Source: Bacillus sp. RO2 | GTDB lineage: Bacteria; Bacillota; Bacilli; Bacillales; Bacillaceae_I | Reading direction: 5' to 3' | Assembly: GCF_012911845.1 (NCBI RefSeq) | Contig: NZ_JAAXCU010000028.1 | Span: 1-64,000, forward strand | Length of the DNA stretch: 64,000 nucleotides | In this document: one piece after another, positions 1 to 8,478 of the stretch | How the letters are laid out: each line of letters begins with the position of its first letter | How positions within the stretch are numbered: position 1 is the stretch's first letter | Position numbers and translations under genes: made by a program | Notes under the pieces: generated by a model | Databases searched by the model: none | Seen by the model: only the letters and a program-made list of their open reading frames with translations | What the model was told of the DNA's origin: nothing

Positions 1-316
1 TGCTTGTTTGACTCATGTTTCTGGCATTTAGTGTCCTTCTATTTGACCGTTCTTCTTGTTTGACCAGTGCTTCGGGCATATAAAGTCCTTCTATTTGACC
101 GTTCTGCTTGTTTGACCCGTGCTTCGGGCATTTATAGTCCTTCTATTTGACCGTTCTGCTTGTTTGACCAGGGCTTCGGGCATTTAGAGTCCTTCTATTT
201 GACCGTTCTGCTTGTTTGACCAGGGCTTCGGGCATTTAGAGTCCTTCTATTTGACTGTTCCGCTTGTTTGACCAGGGCTTCGGGCATTTAGAGTCCTTCT
301 ATTTGACTGTTCCGCT
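1..316. repeat. 52-bp tandem repeat array, left copy
   Basis: Six units start with CTTCTATTTGAC at 36, 88, 140, 192, 244 and 296, exactly 52 bp apart, and the array continues past the left edge of the window. Each unit contains TTTGACC twice and the word CTTCGGGCATTTAGAG. Units differ by only a few substitutions and there are no unique spacers. The array lies beyond the mqo terminator and shows no coding potential. It shares period, register and the words CTTCTATT.GAC and TTCGGGC with the array at 48015-48335. Confidence 0.9.
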
Positions 317-357
317 TTAAAAAAAACCCTCAATCCCCAAAAGGATCGAAGGTTTTA
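317..357 (-). terminator. Intrinsic terminator of mqo
   Basis: Read on the minus strand, the stem AAAACCTTCGATCC pairs imperfectly with GGATTGAGGGTTTT around a short TTTTGG loop and is followed by a T run. It begins about 16 bases past the mqo stop codon. Confidence 0.75.
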
Positions 358-372
358 CCATTTAATCTAATC

Positions 373-1890
373 TTAATGAAAGGAAAGCGCCTTTTGCTCC
401 TTCCCGTCACTAAGAAAAAGGGTTTCCGCCGTTGATGCGAAAAGCTCATCAAATAACGCAGGATTATCTACTAAAGATACGCCGTAACTAGGGATCATCT
501 CTTGCAACTTCTCTTTCCATTCAAACATTTGCTCAGGGAAGCATTTTTCAAATACTTCGAGCATAACGTGAACGGCGGTGGAAGCTCCTGGAGAAGCACC
601 TAGCAACGCCGCTATAGAACCGTCGGATGCACTAACCACTTCCGTACCAAATTGAAGAGTACCTTTTCCGCCTGCTTCCGTGTCCTTGATGACTTGAACA
701 CGTTGACCTGCGACAACGATCTCCCAGTCTTCACTTTTGGCGTTCGGGATAAATTCGCGCAGCTCATCAATACGCTTTTCATTAGATAACAGCACCTGTT
801 GAATCAAGTACTTGGTCAGCGCCATTTCTTTGAATCCAGCCGAAAGCATGGTCATGACATTGTATGGCTTTACGGAGCCGATCAAGTCCAGGTTGGAGCC
901 GGTTTTCAGAAACTTCGGTGAGAAACCTGCAAATGGGCCGAACAGCAGGCTCTTTTTGTTGTTGATGTATCTAGTATCAAGGTGCGGCACAGACATTGGT
1001 GGCGCGCCGACCTTTGCCTTTCCGTATACTTTTGCGTGATGTTTTTCAACCACTTCAGGATTGTTACATACTAGGAACAGACCACTAACAGGGAATCCGC
1101 CGATATTTTTGGATTCCGGGATACCGGTTTTTTGCAACAGTGGCAGACTTCCCCCACCACCGCCGATAAATACGAATTTGGCATGGTGATATTCCACTTG
1201 ACCAGTTTTCCCATTACGGATTTTTAGTTCCCAGGAACCGTCGCTTGCGCGCTTAAGGTCCTCTACGCTGTGCTCATAATGAACTTCTACGTTGTTCTTT
1301 TCCAAGTGTTCAAACAACATGCGAGTCAGCGCACCGAAGTTCACGTCTGTACCAGAGTCGATTTTTGTTGCCGCAATCGGCTCCGTTGAGGTGCGGCCTT
1401 CCATCATAAGCGGCATCCATTCCTTCAGCTTTTTCGGATCTTCAGAGTATTCCATTCCTTTGAAAAGCGGGTTAGCTGATAGCGCTTCCATACGTTTTTT
1501 CAAAAATGTGACATTTTCTTTCCCTTCCACAAAGCTGATATGTGGAATTGGCATAATAAAGTCCTGTGGGTTACTGATTAGGTTTCGTTTGACTAAATAG
1601 GACCAGTATTGACGTGAAAGCTGGAATTGCTCGTTAACCTTTACCGCCTTGCTGATATCCATGGTTCCGTCTGCTTTTAAAGACGTATAGTTCAGCTCGC
1701 ATAATGCCGCATGTCCCGTTCCTGCATTATTCCACTCATTTGAGCTTTCTTCCCCTGCACTTGCTAGCTTTTCAAACACTTTAATATTCCAATTCGGTGC
1801 AACTTCCTTTAATAATGAACCTAAAGTCGCGCTCATGACACCGGCACCAATTAAGATAACGTCTGTTTTATTCTGCATGTTGCTCATCAT
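373..1890 (-). CDS. mqo: Malate:quinone oxidoreductase
   Basis: FAD-dependent peripheral membrane enzyme that oxidises malate to oxaloacetate and passes electrons to menaquinone, bypassing NAD-dependent malate dehydrogenase. The N-terminus has the dinucleotide-binding motif [15 protein letters not shown] followed by the family signature [18 protein letters not shown]. The C-terminal third carries [19 protein letters not shown] and GASPGAST. The 505-residue length is normal for Mqo. An open frame extends 17 codons further upstream, but GGGGATG lies a few bases before the ATG at 1890, so that start (or the adjacent ATG at 1887) is preferred. The gene is monocistronic with its own terminator. 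Confidence 0.95.
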   Translation of the reverse strand: MMSNMQNKTDVILIGAGVMSATLGSLLKEVAPNWNIKVFEKLASAGEESSNEWNNAGTGHAALCELNYTSLKADGTMDISKAVKVNEQFQLSRQYWSYLVKRNLISNPQDFIMPIPHISFVEGKENVTFLKKRMEALSANPLFKGMEYSEDPKKLKEWMPLMMEGRTSTEPIAATKIDSGTDVNFGALTRMLFEHLEKNNVEVHYEHSVEDLKRASDGSWELKIRNGKTGQVEYHHAKFVFIGGGGGSLPLLQKTGIPESKNIGGFPVSGLFLVCNNPEVVEKHHAKVYGKAKVGAPPMSVPHLDTRYINNKKSLLFGPFAGFSPKFLKTGSNLDLIGSVKPYNVMTMLSAGFKEMALTKYLIQQVLLSNEKRIDELREFIPNAKSEDWEIVVAGQRVQVIKDTEAGGKGTLQFGTEVVSASDGSIAALLGASPGASTAVHVMLEVFEKCFPEQMFEWKEKLQEMIPSYGVSLVDNPALFDELFASTAETLFLSDGKEQKALSFH

Positions 1891-2127
1891 TACACATCCC
1901 CTAAATTTATAAAAAAGAGCAGGCGCTATTGCTTCTAGCATCCTAAAGGCATAACGCTACCTAAAAACATACTTTGTCCATCTTAATCTCTATCATATCA
2001 TATTTCGGGCTAATTTTTCACCAGATTACACCCTATTATCTGATTATTTTAAACTGTCTGGAGCAAAAAAGAAAACGGTACTGCAAGCCTCCACAAGTAG
2101 CTGTAGCTCACTATACCGCTTCCGCTA

Positions 2128-2598
2128 TTAATCTCTTTCTCTTGCGTTTTGCGTGTCTCGAATATTTTTCTGGATGGTGATGGCTGCAAATAAGCTGAGC
2201 ACGAAGGACATGCCGTAAAATCCTTTTTCACTTAGAATGATACTTCCGGCATTATAGAGGCCGATCGCCATTAAGGAGATGGAAACAATAAGGGCAAACC
2301 AACTGAGCCCGTAATAGATGCCAGAAACAGGAATATCTTCTTCCCGATCTCGTACTGCTTTTTGTAAGGAAACGGCTGCATACAGACCGAAAACCAATAC
2401 AGCGAAATAGTAGCCCTTCTCATTCAGTTCCATCGTAGCATTGAACAGGCCGATTAAATAAGCGGAAACTCCAACCACAAGGGCTGCCCAGCTTGCGCCT
2501 TTAAAGGCAGCCGTTGGTTCCCCTTCTTTTCTTTCTACTTTAACCTTTGGTTTATTTTCGTCTCGTTTTAATAACGGGTTATCATTCATCTCTGCCAT
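2128..2598 (-). CDS. YiaA/YiaB two-helix domain membrane protein
   Basis: 156-residue integral membrane protein made of two copies of the YiaA/YiaB two-helix unit. Each copy has a hydrophobic pair (about residues 33-75 and 95-140) containing GLFNA or GLYNA, EKGYY or EKGFY, and ending in a charged QK..RD element. The N-terminus is highly charged and cytosolic. AAAGGGGAG precedes the ATG. The function of the family is unknown. The gene stands alone between mqo and a hypothetical gene. Confidence 0.8.
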   Translation of the reverse strand: MAEMNDNPLLKRDENKPKVKVERKEGEPTAAFKGASWAALVVGVSAYLIGLFNATMELNEKGYYFAVLVFGLYAAVSLQKAVRDREEDIPVSGIYYGLSWFALIVSISLMAIGLYNAGSIILSEKGFYGMSFVLSLFAAITIQKNIRDTQNARERD

Positions 2599-2680
2599 GC
2601 CATTCTCCCCTTTACTGAGTTCACATATGGTTAATTATAGCAATATTTTACAAATAAGAAATAGGGTAATGGTAAATTTT

Positions 2681-3136
2681 CTATGCTTCCTTCACAATCT
2701 TTTGTATATAGAAAACATAGCATTGTCGGTCTTCATCAATTTCCGTGGAATCGACATGGCATTCCCCAATTCCAGGGAGGTGTACAATATCCTTCAACAA
2801 CAATTTGATGGCTTCCCAGTGGCTTTCCAATGGTTGTGTGTGAAGGAGCGGCATATCTTGAAGGTATTTAAATTCTCGAAACTCCATGTGAATACCGGCA
2901 GGGTACGATTTTTCCTTATAGAAATTCCTGGCTACCTCATCTTTTTCTACTGTAATTGTTTCGGTACTGTTATCTAGAGAGCCCTCATTGCATATTAATT
3001 TATATTGAATTCCTTCTTTTATGAAATAAGTGCACAGCTGTCTTGCAAATATTTCATCTTCGCTAATTTTTCCTTTTTTGTATTCATAAATGGGATCATA
3101 GCTGCCTCGATTTTGTAAGTAATATATCAGTTCCAT
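2681..3136 (-). CDS. Conserved hypothetical protein, 151 aa
   Basis: Soluble, acidic protein with no signal peptide or membrane segment, and no family recognised. Visible features are a basic and acidic N-terminus (YEYKKGKISEDEIFARQL), a central PAGIHMEFREFKYL stretch and a C-terminal CHVDSTEIDEDRQCYVFYI segment with regular beta-strand-like alternation. GGTAGGTG lies about 10 bases before the ATG. It may be an orphan stress or sporulation gene, but nothing in the sequence decides this. Confidence 0.65.
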   Translation of the reverse strand: MELIYYLQNRGSYDPIYEYKKGKISEDEIFARQLCTYFIKEGIQYKLICNEGSLDNSTETITVEKDEVARNFYKEKSYPAGIHMEFREFKYLQDMPLLHTQPLESHWEAIKLLLKDIVHLPGIGECHVDSTEIDEDRQCYVFYIQKIVKEA

Positions 3137-3288
3137 TAGGGGTACACCTACCTGTCTCTATTGTCATATATGTTCATCATAGCAAAATTACGTAGATTCT
3201 TCTGCCAAATTATTAAAATTTCCTCCTATTCATTTCCTATTTTTGTTACTATTAGTTTAGTCCATTAAGTAAGAAAGGAGTAATCCTC

Positions 3289-3633
3289 ATGACAAAGACA
3301 AAAAAAGTTTTAAGTAGTGTTTCTGCCACCATATTCGCTTTGGGTATGACAGGTTGCGGTTCCAATACGGAGGAAGTCAGTTCGCTGCCCCCAGAGCCAT
3401 TAGATGACCGTTGTAATGAGTATGAGTGGGATAATGAAGAGGGCGTCTATCAATGCGACGATGAATCATCTAGCTATTATCGCAGCTATTATCACGGAGG
3501 GAGCTTTTTTGGAAGTAAGTCTTCCTTAAAAAAGGATTCGTCTTATAAGAATTATCGTAACAGCTCTTCTTACAAATCCAATACAACGCCAAGTAAGGGA
3601 TTTGGCAGTGGTTCCTCTTATAGTGGAGGTTGA
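3289..3633 (+). CDS. YgiB-like (DUF1190-type) small lipoprotein with Ser/Tyr/Gly-rich tail
   Basis: 114-residue exported protein. The basic start (MTKTKKV) and hydrophobic stretch end in a weak lipobox, GMTGCGS, with the candidate lipidated Cys near residue 23. The mature part has two further Cys (DRCNEYEWDN and YQCDDE) and a C-terminal tail of Ser, Tyr, Lys and Gly ending in SGG. AAAGGAG precedes the ATG. It is followed after 5 bases by an ATP-grasp ligase gene and then by a DUF350 gene. This arrangement resembles the enterobacterial ygiB-ygiC and yjfMCL groups, where a similar small protein sits beside a glutathionylspermidine-synthase-like enzyme. The tail could be the ligase substrate, which is inference only. 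Confidence 0.65.
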   Translation: MTKTKKVLSSVSATIFALGMTGCGSNTEEVSSLPPEPLDDRCNEYEWDNEEGVYQCDDESSSYYRSYYHGGSFFGSKSSLKKDSSYKNYRNSSSYKSNTTPSKGFGSGSSYSGG

Positions 3634-3638
3634 GTTAG

Positions 3639-4892
3639 ATGAAAGAGCAAGCGTATCAAACTGCTCGAGAGAATTTTTATGCAAAGTTCCCTGCCTTCTG
3701 GAGCAATTTATATGGCCAGGAATACGCCCTCTATTCCCTTTATGAAATAGAGGAAGAAGAAGCTTCGCATATTCGTAAAGTGACCAAAAGAGTAGGGAGA
3801 ATTTTTTCGAAAATGGCAAAGCTGCTGCGGGGACTTGAGGAAGAAACCCTTCTCGAACTTGGGTATCCTAAAGAGACCATTCCATTCCTGTCGATCAAGG
3901 AAATGGAGGCTGAGTCCGTGATCTCCCGGGTGGATCTGGTAAAAACGAAAGATACATATAAAGTTTTGGAGATTAATAGCGACACGCCAACGTTTATTAA
4001 AGAATTGTTTCAAATGAACGGGGAAGTTTGTAAAGAATTTAATCGGGCAGACCCTAATGCCCAAGAAGAGGAGCGCTTAGGAAGAGCGGTAAAGAATGCA
4101 ATTTTTGAGAGCTATCAGGTTTTGGGTAAAAAAGAGTTTCCGAACATTGTGTTTACTTCTCATGATGAAAATTTTGAGGATAAACAAACGGTATTATATT
4201 TAAAAGATATTTGTAAGCTCCCTGCTCAATATGTTCCCCTGCACAAGCTTAAAATTATTGAAGGGGAAGCGTTGTTGGATGAGGAAGGAAGAAAGATTGA
4301 TGTCCTGTATCGCCAGACCTTCCCAATAGAATCGCTCATATTGGATAAGGATCAGGAAACTGGTGCGAATGTTGGCCTACAGTTGTTAGAGTTGGTCCGC
4401 TTGAAGAAGCTTGCCATCGTTAATCCATTAAGTGCCTTTCTTTTACAATCCAAGGCGGTGCAAGCCATTATTTGGGGGCTGCATGAACAAAATAGTGATT
4501 ATTTCACACAAGAGGAGCATGAGTGGATCAGTGCGTATTTTCTCGCTACTTACTTAGAGCCCACCCCTTTTCTGACTGCAGGGGAAAAATATGTGGAAAA
4601 ACCTACCTTTGGGAGAGAAGGCGATTCTGTCAAAATTTACACGCATTCAGGGGAAAAGATTGATGAAGATCCAAACAATAGTTATGTAGATTATGTGCAG
4701 GTCTATCAAGAGTATATAGATTTGCCAAAAGTCTCATTTCAAACAGATAACGGGGAACAAGATGGTCATATGATGATTGGTGCTTTTCTTGTGAATGAAC
4801 AAGCAAGTGCATTTGGATACCGTTTAGGAAAACAAATTATTGATAATTTATCTTATTTTATGCCTGTAGGGTTTAAACATACGAAGGAGTGA
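3639..4892 (+). CDS. Glutathionylspermidine synthase-like ATP-grasp ligase
   Basis: 417-residue soluble protein of the GSP_synth ATP-grasp family (YgiC/YjfC type). These enzymes form amide bonds using ATP, but the substrates of the stand-alone Bacillus members are not known. Recognisable segments are the N-terminal YALYSLYEIEEEE region, LEINSDTPTFIKELF, the ATP-grasp core with DVLYRQTFPIES, and the C-terminal KPTFGREGDSVKIY and GAFLVNEQASAFGYR. It lacks the N-terminal amidase domain of E. coli Gss, so it is a synthase-type half only. GGAGG lies 9 bases before the ATG, and the stop codon is 6 bases before the next start. Bacillus is not expected to make glutathionylspermidine, so a peptide or lipoprotein substrate is more likely (inference). 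Confidence 0.8.
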   Translation: MKEQAYQTARENFYAKFPAFWSNLYGQEYALYSLYEIEEEEASHIRKVTKRVGRIFSKMAKLLRGLEEETLLELGYPKETIPFLSIKEMEAESVISRVDLVKTKDTYKVLEINSDTPTFIKELFQMNGEVCKEFNRADPNAQEEERLGRAVKNAIFESYQVLGKKEFPNIVFTSHDENFEDKQTVLYLKDICKLPAQYVPLHKLKIIEGEALLDEEGRKIDVLYRQTFPIESLILDKDQETGANVGLQLLELVRLKKLAIVNPLSAFLLQSKAVQAIIWGLHEQNSDYFTQEEHEWISAYFLATYLEPTPFLTAGEKYVEKPTFGREGDSVKIYTHSGEKIDEDPNNSYVDYVQVYQEYIDLPKVSFQTDNGEQDGHMMIGAFLVNEQASAFGYRLGKQIIDNLSYFMPVGFKHTKE

Positions 4893-4898
4893 TTGGAA

Positions 4899-5297
4899 AT
4901 GGGCAGCTATTTAGCGTCTTTTGGTTTATATGCTGGAACAGCGTTTGTTTTACTGTTTATTGGGTTATTTTTGTTCGATTTAACATCTAGGAATGAGAAA
5001 ATCAAACTTGTTTCACAAGGAAATACAACGGCAGCATTGGTGATGGGAGGAAAACTGCTTGGTTTGGCATTTGTCATAGGGTCCGCCATCGCACATTCCG
5101 TATCGTTCTTGGATATGGTTATCTGGGGAGTTATTGGGATCGTGGCGCAAATCGTCTTTTACGTGCTAGCTGAAGTAGTCACAATCAACTACAGCATTAA
5201 GGATGCAATCAATGAAGATCGTGTGTCTGTGGGGATTTTATTGATGATGTTCTCCTTGTCCATCGGCTGGATTATTGCCAGTTCATTAACCTATTAA
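4899..5297 (+). CDS. DUF350 (YjfL-type) membrane protein
   Basis: 132-residue protein with four hydrophobic segments (about residues 6-26, 50-67, 73-93 and 108-128), typical of the DUF350 family. The GSAIAHSVS motif in helix 2 is characteristic. AAGGAG at 4884-4889 is 9 bases from the ATG at 4899. An in-frame TTG at 4893 is too close to be used. The gene is the third of a tight operon with the small lipoprotein and the ATP-grasp ligase, and a bidirectional terminator follows. The function is unknown. The repeated genomic linkage with the ligase suggests a membrane partner for the modified product. Confidence 0.8.
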   Translation: MGSYLASFGLYAGTAFVLLFIGLFLFDLTSRNEKIKLVSQGNTTAALVMGGKLLGLAFVIGSAIAHSVSFLDMVIWGVIGIVAQIVFYVLAEVVTINYSIKDAINEDRVSVGILLMMFSLSIGWIIASSLTY

Positions 5298-5302
5298 ATA
5301 AT

Positions 5303-5335
5303 AAAAGCTCAAAGCATTCATTGCTTTGAGCTTTT
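5303..5335. terminator. Bidirectional terminator
   Basis: AAAAGCTCAAAGCA and TGCTTTGAGCTTTT form a perfect stem around TTCAT, with A and T runs on both sides. It separates the convergent DUF350 and K+ channel genes and can serve both. Confidence 0.9.
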
Positions 5336-5337
5336 AT

Positions 5338-6369
5338 TTATCCTACTTTAAACTTCGCTTCATAGGTATTTTTATCACAGATGATATATAGTTTTGCGTC
5401 GCTTGGAATCTTCTCATCCAACCTTCTATTAATGTCCAGCTCTTTTCCGTTCGATAATAATGTCGCTCCCTTATCGAGGATTTCATGAAATGCTTGCCTA
5501 TAGGTGCCCCAAGCAGGGTCAGCAGCAATTTCATAAATATTATCTCCATGCATTCTGCTGGTAAGCTGTCTAAATAAATGCGACGACCCGTTGTACATTG
5601 TAGCTTTTGCCAATAATCGAGAAGCGGTTTCCCCAGAAATGACAAATTCGTCTACATTAGCATGGGAGAAGTTTGGGATACTTTTTTCTTTTCTAATTTC
5701 CACAATCGTATAGATATTGCGGTTATGTAATTTCGAAAGCCGTTCAACAGACGATGCGACTAATAGTGTTTTTCCATCCGAAAGCGAGGCATCTTCTATC
5801 ATGTCGTCTGAAAAGATCGTCACAGATTTAGCTTCAAGAACATTTGCTTTTAGCAATACAGCATCTTCACTTGCATCTCCTTGTACATAATCAACCTCTA
5901 ACTCACAAGGATTTGATTTCTTAATATCTATTAGTACAATCTGTGCATTCTGATTATCTTCTAAAATTTCCCCCATCGCTCTTTCGGTTTTGTCTGTCCA
6001 GCCAACAAAGATAAAATGATTGGTCTTTTTACTATTCAACTTCCCCTCCCCCTTCCATTTACTATAAAGTGCAAATAGATTAACAACCTTTCCGATCAAC
6101 ACACCGATAAGTCCGATGCCAAAGATAAATAAAAACATGGCAAAACTCTTTCCTGCAACGGTTTGTGGAGAAACATCGCCATAGCCCACGGTAGTAACCG
6201 TCGTCATCGTCCACCATAGTCCTTCAAATACAGTTGGAAATGTTTCCGGCTCTAACAGATGCATAGTGAGTGAACTTCCTGCAATAACTAGAATGGAAAC
6301 AAGTACTATAGCAAAATTATTTGTTTTGACTACATTTTTAAAAAATCTCTGTAAAATCCACACTTCCAA
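5338..6369 (-). CDS. Two-helix potassium channel with RCK/TrkA-N domain (YugO-like)
   Basis: 343-residue channel subunit. Helix 1 spans about residues 18-36. The pore loop has the selectivity filter TTVGYGD at 59-65 and helix 2 spans about 73-100. These are followed by a cytosolic NAD-binding RCK domain starting NHFIFVGWTDKTERAM, with acidic VQGDASEDAVL. The layout matches B. subtilis YugO, a K+ channel linked to biofilm electrical signalling. It ends against the ligase/DUF350 operon and is cotranscribed with the diguanylate cyclase 12 bases upstream, a neighbourhood that ties ion flux to c-di-GMP. The exact gating ligand cannot be read from the sequence. Confidence 0.88.
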   Translation of the reverse strand: MEVWILQRFFKNVVKTNNFAIVLVSILVIAGSSLTMHLLEPETFPTVFEGLWWTMTTVTTVGYGDVSPQTVAGKSFAMFLFIFGIGLIGVLIGKVVNLFALYSKWKGEGKLNSKKTNHFIFVGWTDKTERAMGEILEDNQNAQIVLIDIKKSNPCELEVDYVQGDASEDAVLLKANVLEAKSVTIFSDDMIEDASLSDGKTLLVASSVERLSKLHNRNIYTIVEIRKEKSIPNFSHANVDEFVISGETASRLLAKATMYNGSSHLFRQLTSRMHGDNIYEIAADPAWGTYRQAFHEILDKGATLLSNGKELDINRRLDEKIPSDAKLYIICDKNTYEAKFKVG

Positions 6370-6381
6370 TCCCCCCTTTTT

Positions 6382-7449
6382 TCACCCTACCTCCGCCAAC
6401 ACTATCCGGTTTCTTCCGCCATTTTTTGCTGCATAAAGAAGTTTATCTACTTTTTCTACTAGAAGATTCGGTTGTTCTCCGTTTTGTTTAGCCGAACCAA
6501 AGCTCATGGTGACGGTGAATGCTTCCCCTTTGTCGTAAAAAACATGACTAGCTACTGCTCGTTTCATTTCATCAAGCACTTTTTTTACATCAGATTCTTC
6601 TGTGTAATAGAGAATAAGGGCAAACTCTTCTCCACCATATCGGAAAGCCTTTCCCTCTTTGTTGGAAAGTACAGAAGTCAGGATTTCCCCAATTTTCCGC
6701 AGCACTTTGTCTCCCGTAACATGTCCATATTTATCATTAATAGATTTAAATTTATCAATATCTGTTAGCGCGAGGTAGAAGGATTTTTGGTCAAGGAGGT
6801 CATTTCGCAAGCATTCCTGAAAAGAACGGTGATTAGCTAGATTGGTAAGATAATCGCGATTTGCCGCTTCCACCAACAAGCTATTTTCCCACTTATGTTT
6901 ACGCTCTCTAGAAACGATGATGCCTCCCAATCCACCAATAAGGAGTAGAAAAAGCACCGCACTAACATAGTGAATCATGATATGTGGGGAAGTGGCTTCT
7001 TGCGCTTGCACGAAAAAAATGACCGAGTACACTAGCGTAAAGAAACCAGCTGCAATCATACCGCCTAGAAAACGCCAATAAACAGCGACATGCAGAATAA
7101 TTAAATAGGCTAAAGGAAATAGCGGACTATCCAAGCCACCGGTTAATGGGACTAAGGCTGAGAACGCAATAAAGTCAAAAAACGGTCCACCCTTTGTCAT
7201 CATGACATACATCCTGGAGCCTTCAGGTGACTTATGCAAGTAGTAATCAGATATACCCATATATAGAAAGCCAAAAATAACTAATAATACAAATAAAGTA
7301 ATCTTCCATTGAATAGGATTATCCATAGTTTGAATGGCAAAGACTACAATTGATAGAACAAGAAAAAACCAACGCAAAGAAGAAAAAATTATTTCCAGTG
7401 CATGATGCGACTGGTAAGCATTCTTTAAAAAAGCATTCATCTCATTCAC
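6382..7449 (-). CDS. Membrane diguanylate cyclase (GGEEF)
   Basis: 355-residue protein. About six hydrophobic segments fill residues 15-185, then a GGDEF domain begins at RDYLTNLANHRSF. The active-site motif is GGEEF (about 272-276), preceded by DIDKFKSINDKYGHVTGD, so the catalytic and metal-binding residues are intact. No RxxD product-inhibition site is visible five residues before GGEEF. It would make c-di-GMP at the membrane in response to a signal sensed by the unidentified N-terminal region. The 12-base gap to the K+ channel gene implies one transcript. Confidence 0.88.
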   Translation of the reverse strand: MNEMNAFLKNAYQSHHALEIIFSSLRWFFLVLSIVVFAIQTMDNPIQWKITLFVLLVIFGFLYMGISDYYLHKSPEGSRMYVMMTKGGPFFDFIAFSALVPLTGGLDSPLFPLAYLIILHVAVYWRFLGGMIAAGFFTLVYSVIFFVQAQEATSPHIMIHYVSAVLFLLLIGGLGGIIVSRERKHKWENSLLVEAANRDYLTNLANHRSFQECLRNDLLDQKSFYLALTDIDKFKSINDKYGHVTGDKVLRKIGEILTSVLSNKEGKAFRYGGEEFALILYYTEESDVKKVLDEMKRAVASHVFYDKGEAFTVTMSFGSAKQNGEQPNLLVEKVDKLLYAAKNGGRNRIVLAEVG

Positions 7450-7535
7450 ATCCTGTATATACTTATTGACTTACGGGTTAAATGGACAGACACTGCGACC
7501 CATTAAGAAGCGAGATCTGACAAGACAGTCCTTAT

Positions 7536-8426
7536 TTAAGCCGATCTAGTCTGCCCTTTGCCTCCAGAGGCACCCGATGCCCAAACCAACAATCCTATCC
7601 CAAACATCAAAAAGGCTAACCCTACCCAAGAAGTAACAGTCAAATTTTCCCCTAACAGAAACACTCCAAACAATGCTGCTGTCAAAGGCTCTGCCAAAGC
7701 AAGCGTAACCGCGGTTGATGAGGAAACATGCACCAAGCCTCTTGCAAAAAGAAAATAGGCCACACCTGTCGTCATGACACCTAGATATAAGACAATGCCC
7801 CATCCGCGCACCTCTGCGATCCAAGCCATATCATAGATAAATAAAAAAGGTGCTAATAATACGGAACTGAGCGTAAACACTACCGCGATAATGGAGAGAG
7901 ACGGGAATTTCCCCACCAGGTCCCGACTAACCAATGCATATACAGCAAACGAAAACCCTGCACCTAAGGCCATCAACATCCCGTAAGGATCCATCACGAC
8001 AGAATTCTTATTTAAAAAAATCATCATACAGCCCAAGATAGACAGACAAGTGGAACTCCACCAAATTCTACCGGGACGTCTTTTTAGAAAGAGCCATTCC
8101 AGAAACCCGGAGAACACCGGTGCACTCCCTATCGCAACTACCGTCCCAATTGCCACCCCCGTTACCGTCACGGCAGTGAAAAATAGTGGCTGAAACATAG
8201 CCATGCTCAACGCAGCGAGAACCGTTGCCCTCCATGGCCAGTTCTTTAAGCTCCACCCACCTGTCAGAAAAAGAAGGACCAATAAAAAAGAGCCTCCAAC
8301 CGCTAAACGGGCAGCCCCGATGGCCACCGGATGTGCCGATTGAGGAGCGAAGGACTGGGCCGTGCCTGTGGTTCCCCAAAGGACGGCAGCAAATAATATT
8401 AGAAAAGAAGCTACTTTCCCCGTCAA
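7536..8426 (-). CDS. EamA/DMT-family transporter
   Basis: 296-residue protein with ten transmembrane segments in two EamA repeats, the first with AAVLWGTTGTAQSF and the second with MLMALGAGFSFAVYALVSR. The C-terminal repeat has the usual LAEPLTAALFGVFLLGE motif. Members export amino acids or other metabolites, but the substrate here is unknown. The start chosen is TTG at 8426, which gives the usual MTGKVASF beginning and has GAGGTG six bases upstream. A GTG at 8459 with AGGATGG is an alternative that adds 11 residues. Confidence 0.85.
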   Translation of the reverse strand: MTGKVASFLILFAAVLWGTTGTAQSFAPQSAHPVAIGAARLAVGGSFLLVLLFLTGGWSLKNWPWRATVLAALSMAMFQPLFFTAVTVTGVAIGTVVAIGSAPVFSGFLEWLFLKRRPGRIWWSSTCLSILGCMMIFLNKNSVVMDPYGMLMALGAGFSFAVYALVSRDLVGKFPSLSIIAVVFTLSSVLLAPFLFIYDMAWIAEVRGWGIVLYLGVMTTGVAYFLFARGLVHVSSSTAVTLALAEPLTAALFGVFLLGENLTVTSWVGLAFLMFGIGLLVWASGASGGKGQTRSA

Positions 8427-8478
8427 AGTCCTCACCTCATAGTAAAAATATGATCGCACCTGCCCATCCTAACGGTTT

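Noticed and set aside
1-316. CRISPR array
   Set aside because: The 52-bp units are contiguous with no unique spacers, and no cas gene is present. The same holds for 48015-48335.
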